24,387 nucleotides of DNA, taken from the NCBI GenBank assembly GCA_000437395.1, contig FR898173.1, forward strand, positions 1 through 24,387, in the 5' to 3' direction. The stretch comes from Clostridium sp. CAG:288. Lineage in GTDB: Bacteria > Bacillota_I > Bacilli_A > RFN20 > CAG-288. The notes under the pieces are model-generated. The model was given only the letters and a program-made list of their open reading frames with translations. It did no database searches and was not told the origin of the DNA. Shown here in pieces: positions 8,039 through 15,852 of this stretch; the first letter of the stretch is position 1; every line of letters begins with the position of its first letter. The position numbers and the translations under genes were made by a program.

Positions 8039-8710
8039 TTAAAGATTGAAATCAGATATACGTTTAAATGAATAGCCCTCTTCTTTTAACGTTTTAATGA
8101 TTTTTGGCAATGCTTTTATAGATTCTTGATAATTAGAGCTCTTATCGTGCATCAATATAATCGCTCCAGGGTGTATTTTTGTTAAGGCATCTTCATATAT
8201 TTGATTTGCATTGTGCCCCTTTTTCCAATCAAGCGAATCATTGCTCCAACTAATTATGGTCAGTTTCTTTTGCTGTGCAATCTTTAAAAACGATTTTGTT
8301 ACAATTCCGTATGGTGGTCTTATAATCTTCGGCTTATAGTTTGCTATTTTTTGGAGAAGATCTAAGTTCATATCTATTTCTTTTCTTATTTCTTCTTCAG
8401 AACATTTATAGAAATTAGGGTGGGAATATGTATGTAGGCCAATCTCATGACCATCAGCTATTATCTGTTTTATTATTTTCTCGTTACCATACATATTCTC
8501 TCCCAACAAGAAAAAAGTAGCCTTAATATTATTTTTCTTTAAAATACTCAATACTTGTGGAGTATTTTTAGCTAAAGGACCATCGTCGAAAGTTAAAGCT
8601 AACTCCATTTTTGATGTTGGTACTGTGTAATGAACAGTTGGTAAGGGAGCATTATTAATCGCACTAGACATAGTTAATAAAGATAATATAGACAGAGTTA
8701 CTAAAGACAT
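8039..8710 (-). CDS. Polysaccharide deacetylase (NodB/CE4 family)
   Basis: A 223-residue metal-dependent N-deacetylase, most likely acting on peptidoglycan or another envelope glycan outside the cell. All five NodB motifs are present: TFDDGP (base D42, metal D43), HTYSHP (metal H93 and H97), RPPYG (131-135), the DSLDWK stretch (158-163) and LMHD (H188). The N-terminal ~17 residues are hydrophobic (LVTLSILSLLTMSSA) and look like a short signal peptide, although it lacks the usual positive charges, so export is likely but not proven. Length is close to a bare catalytic domain. The start has a strong GGGAGG site that lies in the 3' arm of a stable hairpin (8717-8750). It follows the giant repeat protein by 54 nt in the same direction. 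Confidence 0.93.
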   Translation of the reverse strand: MSLVTLSILSLLTMSSAINNAPLPTVHYTVPTSKMELALTFDDGPLAKNTPQVLSILKKNNIKATFFLLGENMYGNEKIIKQIIADGHEIGLHTYSHPNFYKCSEEEIRKEIDMNLDLLQKIANYKPKIIRPPYGIVTKSFLKIAQQKKLTIISWSNDSLDWKKGHNANQIYEDALTKIHPGAIILMHDKSSNYQESIKALPKIIKTLKEEGYSFKRISDFNL

Positions 8711-8716
8711 ACAAAT

Positions 8717-8750
8717 GCCCTCCCTAACCTTATTATGGCTAGAAGAGGGC
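8717..8750 (-). promoter_or_regulatory. Hairpin enclosing the ribosome-binding site of the deacetylase gene
   Basis: Read on the minus strand, GCCCTCTTCTAGCC (8750-8737) can pair with GGTTAGGGAGGGC (8729-8717), giving about 13 pairs with one bulged C and a 7-nt AT-rich loop. No T run follows, so it is not a standard terminator. The 3' arm is the purine-rich SD (GGGAGG, 8 nt before the ATG at 8710). Folding would hide that SD, so the hairpin may set translation of the deacetylase relative to the upstream giant gene, or protect or process the mRNA. Confidence 0.55.
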
Positions 8751-8764
8751 AGTTTATTAATTTT

Positions 8765-11700
8765 TTACATACTACTTAATGAATTTACGTATTCAATTAT
8801 CTTCGTGCAAAGATTTTCAAATGTAAAGTCACCATCGCTTGTATTAACTCCGCAATTATTTGCAGCATCTAATAAAGTTACATCGCCTATAATTGGTAAC
8901 GTTGTAAGAACACATTTATCAGCATATGTGTCAAATAATAAAATTGCAAGTTTAGAGTTATGAGTGTGTAAAGTCTCACCAGAATAACTTGAATCATATG
9001 TCTTTTGTAATAGTTTGTTATATCCTGGATATGTCGACTCATCATAGTTAAAATCACTTCTTGAAGTAACGTTATCAGTTGAGATTGGTCCCATTGTCGG
9101 CAAGTATTTTTGTAATATGATTGCAATCTCAGCTTTGCTTAAATTACTCGATTCACTTATTTCAAGCAATCCTAACAAACCACGCATACCACGAGCTTCT
9201 ACCATATTTAAAGCTTGATAATCGTGACCTGTTGGATAGAATATATCTTTCAATTCCGAATAAGTTGTTGAGCTTTCTTCAAGTGATAAGGTATCAACAA
9301 GTGAATTAAAGAAAATGTTATTGATAATTTCACTGATTAAGCCACTACGAACAAATCTTTCAGAATCGCTTCCAGTTGATTCAATGTATTTTATTGTAGA
9401 CATAATTAACTCTACTGGAATATCTTTAGAACTAGAATTCATTAAATCAATATTGCTATTAGACCAAGTTTTAGCTTTATTTATTATATCTTCAATTATT
9501 GAACATTGAATTTCTAAATCAGCTTTTGAATGAGAATTCCAGAACAATAATTTTTTGATGTTAGCGGCTTGACCATTTTCACCTTTAACATCAATCCATC
9601 GAATATTTTCTAAAACTGTTGAGCCTATCAAATTGTAAACAAGATATTCTTTTACATCATCAAATAAAGCCATAGAATCAATTGGATCAAGCAAATCAAA
9701 TAAAGCAATTGAATCACTTTCACCAATAGTTAAACTTGAGAAATCTTTAATAGTTCCATCTGAATTTTTAATGACGCTAAATAATCTTACTAAATTATCA
9801 ATTTCATTATTCCAATAATTGATATCTTCAGTTGAAGTTGTCATATGAACTTTACAGTTAATAGTGTGAATTGCTACACTAGCACCACCTTTAGTAACAG
9901 GGGCACTAAGCATACTTTCAACATTTGATTCTTCAATTATCTTTTCAATAAATCCAGGAATTGCTGGGTGAAGTATTTTTGAAACATTTAACGCCTTTAG
10001 TACAGAACTTAACTGATCTGTACCCATATTAGACATATTACTAATATCTGACAAATCTAATCCGTTAATGCTTTTTACTATATTTATAATCTTAGCATTT
10101 TCTTCAAGGCCTAAAGTTCTATCTCCATTTGAATCAACATTATAAATATTTTTTATAACGCGCATCGTATAATTATAAGCTGACTCAGAATCATCTAATC
10201 CAGATGCCATCTTATCAATTGTAGATAAATTTAATACAGCTCCTAAGATTTGTTCATATAGTGAATATTTTTGAGAAGCTTTAGCGATTGAGAACATATC
10301 AACACTATATAAATCATCTAACAATTGACCTAATTCATCAGCTTTTTCAGAAGTAATATTTGACAAATCAAGCATATTATCTAAAGGTGATTTACCACTT
10401 TCGTCTGCACTGATATAAGAATAAATATTTGCTAACTTTTCTATTTCCGTAGCTCTATAAGCTTTATCATCAATATTAGAATTAAACTTTTCAAGATTCA
10501 AATCTTGTAATTTAATTGTCTTAGAGCCAATAACAATATCATCAGCATTTTTTAAAGCAGTATTAATAACGTTTGTCAACACTTTAGATAACACGTTACT
10601 TTGATCGATTGAAGTAAGTACATCTTCAAGTTGTGATGCAGTAAAGTTAGCGTTAGAAATATTGTCAACACCGACGCTAGAAACTGTTTTAATAACATTT
10701 ACAAAGTTATATATTTCACCATTTGACGTAATAGTCACTTCTTTTTCAACACCATTGACATCAACGTTTACTTTCGTTGTTTCCATAGTCCATTTCCAAG
10801 AAGTATCAACACCTGTAACATAATCGCATGAAGCAAGAGTATAATAGTCTAACCCACTTATAACACCATCTAAATCGGTTTTATTCAACAATTCACTTAA
10901 TAACGAAGCAAAATTATCGATATAATAGCCGTTATTATCAATAGTTTTTCCACCAAGACTGGTTCCTTTATAGGCTGTTAATAATGAATTAAGTTTATTA
11001 CTATCAACATTTAACCAATCGATATTGGCTAAATCTAAAGTTCCATCCGATTTTGTTAAAGTCTTTAACGACTCAACTAAATCAGCTAAAGCTTTACCTT
11101 CATCTTGCCAATTAGATACGACACTAAAGTCAATTTCAACTCCTAATGAAGAAAGAGTAGGAGAAATATTTTTATTAAAAACATTGACTAAAGAACTATT
11201 AAGCAATTCTGAAGCACTTATTTTATCGATAACTTCATATATCATATCTCCAGAAATACTAGTTATATCTATTTCTTCTCCACTTAGTAAAGTATCTGAA
11301 TATTTTTTTATTGTTTCTATACAATCAATAAATTTACTCACTTCGCCTTTACTATTTTCGCTGTCTTTCCATTGAATTGAATTTAAATCGTTTGGTAAAA
11401 CAAATCCGTATTCTTTAACACCATCCTCATCAATAACGCTTGAAAGTAATTTTTGAATATTTAAGTTCTTTTTAGTTTTCGAACTTCCGTCAATTCTGTA
11501 TTCAGGATTTAGTATCTTGCTTTCTGTAACACCCAATAATAATGTTTGAAGCTTTTCTAAATCTATAGCATTTAACTTATCAGTAACAGAAGAACTAGAA
11601 TCAAGATTTTTAATCGAATTAGATAATTCTAAAGCGACTGGCAATAAATCAAGTAAATTAATAAGTTCAGTTCTAATTTCACTAGATGTTTTTAAGTCAA

Positions 11701-13621
11701 AATTAAAATCACTTATATTAAGTCCGACAATGTTTTGGTTAGCAAAGTCAGAATTTTTTAATACTTTTTCAATTACGGAAGGTAATAGTGAACAGACTAA
11801 ATCAGATTTTGAAGCGACAGTAATAATCTTTTTCAAATCTTCAACTGTAGCTTCATTTCCTAGATCTATCGTTCCACCATTTGATGTATCGATATTTTCA
11901 TTATCAATTAAGAGTGGAACTAAATCCATTAAAATACATACTTCTTCAGACCACTTTTCGTTTGTATAATCTTTTGAGACATTATAGACTTCTGATGGAT
12001 CAATATAATTATTAATTTCCTTAACTTGATTTAAAGAACATTCTATAAGGTTTGGAATAAGCACTATCTTTTTTTCAAACAACTGTAATTGGAATAAACC
12101 GACATTATCTTCACTACCTTTAATTAATTTCTTTAATTCACTAGATTTTTCTTCATCCTTTAAAGCAGTTGTTAACAAATTAATAATATCTGGTTTGCTA
12201 TCAGTATTTTTGATCATTTCATTTATGTCTAAATCAATCAAATTAGCAAAATCAATGATGATTTGGACTAAATCCCCAAGTTCATCTCCACAATCGTATG
12301 AATCTAACAAACTTAAATCAGAATTAAAAATATCAAATCCATTATTCTTTAATGTTTTATCAGCCATTTGAATAGCTAGTGGCAATACGCTTTTAATTAA
12401 TTCCGTATTACCAAGATCTTTCAAAGCGCTCTTATATTTATCAATTGTCGCTTGATTTTTAAAGTCTAAAGTTGAGTTTTGACTATCTAAAATATAATCA
12501 ATCAAACCAGCATCATAAAGCGACTCATAACAACTACTTAAAGCGGATATTTGTGAAGTCCAATCAATATTAGCTATGTCTATACTAGATAAATCAGCAT
12601 CTGTTATATAACCTTGTGCGTAGTCGACAGCAATAGAACTTAAAGCTGGTAAAACTCCCATTAAAAATGAAGATTGTTGAACGACAGTGGACACTGCATC
12701 AACAAATTCTTTTGAAAGAAGGACATTGATATCTGTTAAGCCTTCAATTCCTTCTTTGGAACTTTTATCTAACGCTTCTGAATAAGGTCCAACCAAAGTT
12801 AGAATATTAGACAATTCATCAATTATTGAAACAGAATTCTTATTTATAGATTCAGTAATTGCTTTGTTTACAATGACTACATCAATTCCATTCTTCTTTG
12901 TTCCGTTTAAAGTCATAGTTTTATATAACAAAGAGTTGGTGTATGAATCTGATATATTCATTAACGCTTGATATTGATCATCAGAAAGTTGTTTTTTATC
13001 TTTTAATTGTTGAATGTTATCATTTTGTTGAGCAATCAAGCCAGCAATTGAAGATAAAGGAGAAATTAATAAAGACATGACAACAGCAGATTGAACAGCT
13101 CCAACAAAGAATGCTGCTATTCTAACTTTGTGTCTCTTTCTTATTTTTCTTGGAATAAAGAATTTAAAAAGGCAGTGATAAAAGATTGTTGACAATAAAG
13201 AGCCTAACAAGAAAACAAGTATAACAGCTACAAAGTATGTTGCAAAAGCAATCAAAGAATGTGCTATTGCTAATGCATTTTCATATAAAGAAGCAGAAGC
13301 TGTTGGCGAAACATAACCACTAGCAATTAAAACATTACATAAAGTTTCATCGATGGTTGTAATTGGAACAACAGTTTCATTTATTAGAATTCCTTTATCG
13401 GGAATAAACTTTCCAAGATTAATCTGACAAATAGCTCTACTAATTGTCGGCGTTAAAAATATGACTAAAAGACATAGTCCACCAGTAAACAAAAGTTTAA
13501 ATGATGTTTTCCATATACCTTTCCATATTCCAATTAATCCGCCAATAAGTGAAAAACCAATTATTACAAAAAATATGATATTGAAAATTATTTGAAAATC
13601 TATAGAACTTAGCGCTTCCAT
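8765..13621 (-). CDS. Giant membrane-anchored repeat protein with CvpA-like N-terminal domain
   Basis: A 1618-residue protein; its repeat region is unlike anything I can name. Residues 1-195 hold four hydrophobic helices (about 8-30, 38-62, 117-150, 168-190) arranged like CvpA-family membrane proteins, with GIWKGIWK after helix 1 and a very basic loop RKIRKRHKVR before helix 4. The positive-inside rule puts that loop in the cytoplasm, hence the ~1400 following residues outside. These contain about 11 degenerate helical modules aligned on a motif like E-h-x-x-L-h-x-h-h: near residues 269, 357, 447, 560, 652, 760, 841, 969, 1059, 1176 and 1273, every 81-128 residues, usually followed by an I/V-D-L-x-x-h turn and S-x-L-L-x-x-h-h. 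The last ~280 residues are less repetitive. No sortase motif. SD GGGAGGTG fixes the start. It is first in a unit with the deacetylase, which supports a cell-envelope role. Confidence 0.85.
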   Translation of the reverse strand: MEALSSIDFQIIFNIIFFVIIGFSLIGGLIGIWKGIWKTSFKLLFTGGLCLLVIFLTPTISRAICQINLGKFIPDKGILINETVVPITTIDETLCNVLIASGYVSPTASASLYENALAIAHSLIAFATYFVAVILVFLLGSLLSTIFYHCLFKFFIPRKIRKRHKVRIAAFFVGAVQSAVVMSLLISPLSSIAGLIAQQNDNIQQLKDKKQLSDDQYQALMNISDSYTNSLLYKTMTLNGTKKNGIDVVIVNKAITESINKNSVSIIDELSNILTLVGPYSEALDKSSKEGIEGLTDINVLLSKEFVDAVSTVVQQSSFLMGVLPALSSIAVDYAQGYITDADLSSIDIANIDWTSQISALSSCYESLYDAGLIDYILDSQNSTLDFKNQATIDKYKSALKDLGNTELIKSVLPLAIQMADKTLKNNGFDIFNSDLSLLDSYDCGDELGDLVQIIIDFANLIDLDINEMIKNTDSKPDIINLLTTALKDEEKSSELKKLIKGSEDNVGLFQLQLFEKKIVLIPNLIECSLNQVKEINNYIDPSEVYNVSKDYTNEKWSEEVCILMDLVPLLIDNENIDTSNGGTIDLGNEATVEDLKKIITVASKSDLVCSLLPSVIEKVLKNSDFANQNIVGLNISDFNFDLKTSSEIRTELINLLDLLPVALELSNSIKNLDSSSSVTDKLNAIDLEKLQTLLLGVTESKILNPEYRIDGSSKTKKNLNIQKLLSSVIDEDGVKEYGFVLPNDLNSIQWKDSENSKGEVSKFIDCIETIKKYSDTLLSGEEIDITSISGDMIYEVIDKISASELLNSSLVNVFNKNISPTLSSLGVEIDFSVVSNWQDEGKALADLVESLKTLTKSDGTLDLANIDWLNVDSNKLNSLLTAYKGTSLGGKTIDNNGYYIDNFASLLSELLNKTDLDGVISGLDYYTLASCDYVTGVDTSWKWTMETTKVNVDVNGVEKEVTITSNGEIYNFVNVIKTVSSVGVDNISNANFTASQLEDVLTSIDQSNVLSKVLTNVINTALKNADDIVIGSKTIKLQDLNLEKFNSNIDDKAYRATEIEKLANIYSYISADESGKSPLDNMLDLSNITSEKADELGQLLDDLYSVDMFSIAKASQKYSLYEQILGAVLNLSTIDKMASGLDDSESAYNYTMRVIKNIYNVDSNGDRTLGLEENAKIINIVKSINGLDLSDISNMSNMGTDQLSSVLKALNVSKILHPAIPGFIEKIIEESNVESMLSAPVTKGGASVAIHTINCKVHMTTSTEDINYWNNEIDNLVRLFSVIKNSDGTIKDFSSLTIGESDSIALFDLLDPIDSMALFDDVKEYLVYNLIGSTVLENIRWIDVKGENGQAANIKKLLFWNSHSKADLEIQCSIIEDIINKAKTWSNSNIDLMNSSSKDIPVELIMSTIKYIESTGSDSERFVRSGLISEIINNIFFNSLVDTLSLEESSTTYSELKDIFYPTGHDYQALNMVEARGMRGLLGLLEISESSNLSKAEIAIILQKYLPTMGPISTDNVTSRSDFNYDESTYPGYNKLLQKTYDSSYSGETLHTHNSKLAILLFDTYADKCVLTTLPIIGDVTLLDAANNCGVNTSDGDFTFENLCTKIIEYVNSLSSM

Positions 13622-13719
13622 AAAGCACCTCCCGCAAAATTTATTTTTGCATATATATAATATATCATGTGTATAGTAAAAATATAAATAATTATATATA
13701 ATTATATTTATCGAAAAAC

Positions 13720-13741
13720 ATATTTGTTTTCAAACAAATAT
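13720..13741. promoter_or_regulatory. Perfect 10-2-10 palindrome in the divergent gap before the CPBP gene
   Basis: ATATTTGTTT (13720-13729) and AAACAAATAT (13732-13741) are exact reverse complements around TC. The site lies between the giant repeat gene and the CPBP gene, ending 18 nt before the preferred CPBP start codon, where a bound dimer would block transcription or initiation. It is not followed by a T run, so it is probably not a terminator. Confidence 0.4.
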
Positions 13742-13759
13742 ATTTGAATGAGGTTATTT

Positions 13760-14563
13760 ATGAAAATTTACGAACAAAAAATAATGGATGCTAATGAAAA
13801 AGATTATTATTTGCAAATAATACCTTGGTGGATGTCACTTGTTTTATTTTTTACTGGCTGGTTTGGAATTAAAATTATTGCAGAAGTAGTTGTTGAATTA
13901 GTTCTAGCAATTGGTGGACCAATCACTAGTGAAACACAAGCAAATGCCGCTAATATGTGGGTAAACTTTATAACTTACGTAATACTTGCTGCTGTATTTT
14001 TAGCTTTTTTAATCTTCTATAAAAAAGGCGTATTAATTAAAAGATTTTTAAAAGAATTTAAGAATCCTAAAATATGGATAAACGCACTTATAGGTATAGC
14101 TATGATATACGCTGCTAACTATATTATTTCCTTGTTACTCTTTATTATTAATCCATCTATGTCTGATAATAATAACGAAGCAAGTCTTGATTCAATATTA
14201 AAAATATTCCCTATTCAAGGATTTTTAATGACTGTTATATTAGCTCCATTTGCTGAAGAAATGACTTATCGTATCGGATTATTCTCTGCTTTGAAAAGAG
14301 TAAACTTAATATTAGCTTTTATTGTTACTGCATTAGTATTTGGATTAATTCACTTTGACTTATCTGGAGTTATACAAGGATTTAATACTGGCACTGAAGA
14401 AAGTAGAAAATATGCAATTAATGAACTATGTAATTTACCTTTATATTGCAGCGCTGGTTTCGTATTAGCCTACATATATCACAAATCAAATTCTATCGCT
14501 TCACCATTTTTAGCTCACTTAACAAATAACCTTATAAGTTTCTTTATAACAATTGCAATGTAA
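13760..14563 (+). CDS. CPBP-family intramembrane metalloprotease
   Basis: A 267-residue polytopic membrane protein of the CPBP (CAAX protease and bacteriocin-processing) family. The three motifs are intact: EEMTYR (E166, E167, R171), FGLIH (H198) and HLTNN (H253, N257), which in Rce1-type enzymes form the metal and catalytic site within the membrane. About six to eight hydrophobic segments surround them. Family members process prenylated or peptide substrates, give bacteriocin self-immunity or act as scaffolds; no bacteriocin gene is seen nearby. The start at 13760 is preferred over the ATG at 13748, because AGGT lies six nt before it. It is followed one nt after its stop by the TraX-family gene, so the two are probably translationally coupled. 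Confidence 0.92.
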   Translation: MKIYEQKIMDANEKDYYLQIIPWWMSLVLFFTGWFGIKIIAEVVVELVLAIGGPITSETQANAANMWVNFITYVILAAVFLAFLIFYKKGVLIKRFLKEFKNPKIWINALIGIAMIYAANYIISLLLFIINPSMSDNNNEASLDSILKIFPIQGFLMTVILAPFAEEMTYRIGLFSALKRVNLILAFIVTALVFGLIHFDLSGVIQGFNTGTEESRKYAINELCNLPLYCSAGFVLAYIYHKSNSIASPFLAHLTNNLISFFITIAM

Positions 14564-14564
14564 C

Positions 14565-15377
14565 ATGAACAAAAAGTATTTATTTTTATCTGAAAGTACT
14601 TTAAAAATAATCGCTATAATTTTAATGACAATCGACCACATAGCTTTATTTTTATTGCCTAGTAATAGCGATTTACAAATAGCATTAAGAGCTATTGGAA
14701 GATTATCCATGCCTATTTTTATATTTATGAATATAGAAGGAATATATCACACAAGAAATATTTGGAAGTATTTTTTAAGATTATTTGTGTTAGGCACTAT
14801 CATAGATATTGTTGGAATAATATCAAAATACGGTCCTGGAAATATATTGATAGACTTTTCAATGTACACAATAATATTTTATTTTTTAAAGCAAAAAAAT
14901 ATTAAATCGCTTATAAGTATTTTCCCTATTGCATTTTTAGTCCTTAGCGATTTACAAATTTCTGTATTTGGAATTCAATTTTTTAATAGTGACTATGGAA
15001 CTTATGGATTGATATTCGCCTTATTTATCTTCTTAGCAAAAGAAATTTCTTTCTACGTATGCAAGAACCAAGCTAATATAATGCAAATAGATCAAGACTA
15101 TTTTTTAGAAGAAAAACTTCAAGGAACGTATAATGTTGCTGCTTCAATTGCTATTTTTATAGCAACAGCATTATTCTATGTTATATATAGAATTGATTAC
15201 ACATTGCCAATTTTACCAGGTACGATTGCAATTCAAAGTTGGTGTTTTTTCAGTGCTGTCTTCATTTTGTTTTATAACGGCAAAAGAGGATACAATAAAC
15301 CATGGTTTAAATACGGATCATATCTTTATTATCCGCTTCACTTATTAATTTTATATTCAATTCATTTAGCAATATAA
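14565..15377 (+). CDS. TraX-family integral membrane protein
   Basis: A 270-residue membrane protein with about eight hydrophobic helices. Family marks are LKIIAIILMTIDHIALF near the start (D24, H25), an ALRAIGRLSMPIFIF stretch, EGIYHTRNIWKYFLRL and the C-terminal GSYLYYPLHLLILY. TraX of F-plasmids acetylates pilin, and the family resembles membrane acyltransferases. In Bacillota most TraX-like proteins are chromosomal, not conjugative, and their substrate is unknown. No transfer genes are in this window. ATG 14565 is chosen rather than the upstream TTG at 14553, because it follows the CPBP stop codon by one nt. There is no separate SD, so translation probably depends on the CPBP gene. Confidence 0.9.
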   Translation: MNKKYLFLSESTLKIIAIILMTIDHIALFLLPSNSDLQIALRAIGRLSMPIFIFMNIEGIYHTRNIWKYFLRLFVLGTIIDIVGIISKYGPGNILIDFSMYTIIFYFLKQKNIKSLISIFPIAFLVLSDLQISVFGIQFFNSDYGTYGLIFALFIFLAKEISFYVCKNQANIMQIDQDYFLEEKLQGTYNVAASIAIFIATALFYVIYRIDYTLPILPGTIAIQSWCFFSAVFILFYNGKRGYNKPWFKYGSYLYYPLHLLILYSIHLAI

Positions 15378-15401
15378 GCATATTTATTTATAAAAATAAA
15401 C

Positions 15402-15407
15402 TATAAT
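15402..15407 (+). promoter_or_regulatory. -10 element upstream of the thioredoxin gene
   Basis: A consensus TATAAT stands 33 nt before the thioredoxin ATG, with a GGAGGT ribosome site between. No convincing -35 hexamer is seen 16-18 nt upstream. The AT-rich TTTATTT/AAATAAA stretch just before is too weak to call a terminator. Confidence 0.45.
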
Positions 15408-15434
15408 GGTATACTTAAATTGGAGGTAATAATT

Positions 15435-15752
15435 ATGGTTAAACATATTAAAACTACAAACGAATTTGATTCAATTATCCGCGAAAATCATATTGTTATT
15501 GTCGATTTCTTTGCTAACTGGTGTTCTCCATGTAGAATGATGGGACCAGTTTTAGATGAAGTTTCAGCTGAGTATCCAGAATGGACTGCTGTTAAAGTTG
15601 ACTGCGATACATTACAAGAACTTGCTTTTAGATTTGGTGTCAGCAGCATTCCTCACTTTGAAGTTATTGTCGATGGAAAATCTGTTGGAAATATCGTCGG
15701 TGCCAGAGAAAAAGAAATATTTGTCAAGGATATCGAAAATTTATTAAAGTAA
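15435..15752 (+). CDS. Thioredoxin-like protein with CSPC active site
   Basis: A 105-residue single-domain thioredoxin acting in cytoplasmic thiol-disulfide exchange. The fold signature VDFFANWCSPCRMMGPVLDEVS carries the redox cysteines C30 and C33. The dipeptide between them is SP instead of GP, and the cis-proline P73 is preceded by I72 and followed by H74 rather than the usual IPT. D24 (buried aspartate) and W29 are kept. These changes could shift redox potential or partner choice. GGAGGT is seven nt before ATG 15435, ruling out the upstream TTG at 15420 as start. It is a single gene with its own terminator. No thioredoxin reductase gene is nearby. Confidence 0.95.
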   Translation: MVKHIKTTNEFDSIIRENHIVIVDFFANWCSPCRMMGPVLDEVSAEYPEWTAVKVDCDTLQELAFRFGVSSIPHFEVIVDGKSVGNIVGAREKEIFVKDIENLLK

Positions 15753-15759
15753 TAAAATT

Positions 15760-15794
15760 GTCATTTATGATTTAACTATCATAAATGACTTTTT
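15760..15794 (+). terminator. Terminator of the thioredoxin gene
   Basis: GTCATTTATGAT (15760-15771) and ATCATAAATGAC (15778-15789) form a perfect 12-bp stem with a 6-nt loop, followed by five T. It sits directly after the thioredoxin stop codon. Confidence 0.9.
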
Positions 15795-15797
15795 ATA

Positions 15798-15826
15798 TTG
15801 TCTATATGCTTTTTAGGTTTTATACT
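15798..15826 (+). promoter_or_regulatory. Sigma-A promoter of the MMPL exporter gene
   Basis: TTGTCT (15798-15803) and TATACT (15821-15826) are separated by exactly 17 nt. The ribosome site GGAGG (15841-15845) and ATG 15853 follow at the right distances. Confidence 0.7.
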
Positions 15827-15852
15827 AAAAAAGAAAAAACGGAGGATATACT

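Noticed and set aside
11025..11375. Plus-strand open frames opposite the giant repeat gene (also near 8715, 9315 and 11730).
   Set aside because: They are shadows of a 4.9-kb continuous gene with a strong SD, and their serine- and leucine-rich translations have no motif.
13622..13719. A promoter for the giant gene (TTTACT-N17-TATATA on the minus strand).
   Set aside because: The stretch is nearly pure A/T with many equal candidates, so no single promoter can be supported.
15381..15400. TTTATTT/AAATAAA as a terminator for the CPBP-TraX unit.
   Set aside because: A seven-pair A/T-only stem with a small loop and no T run after it is too weak to call.
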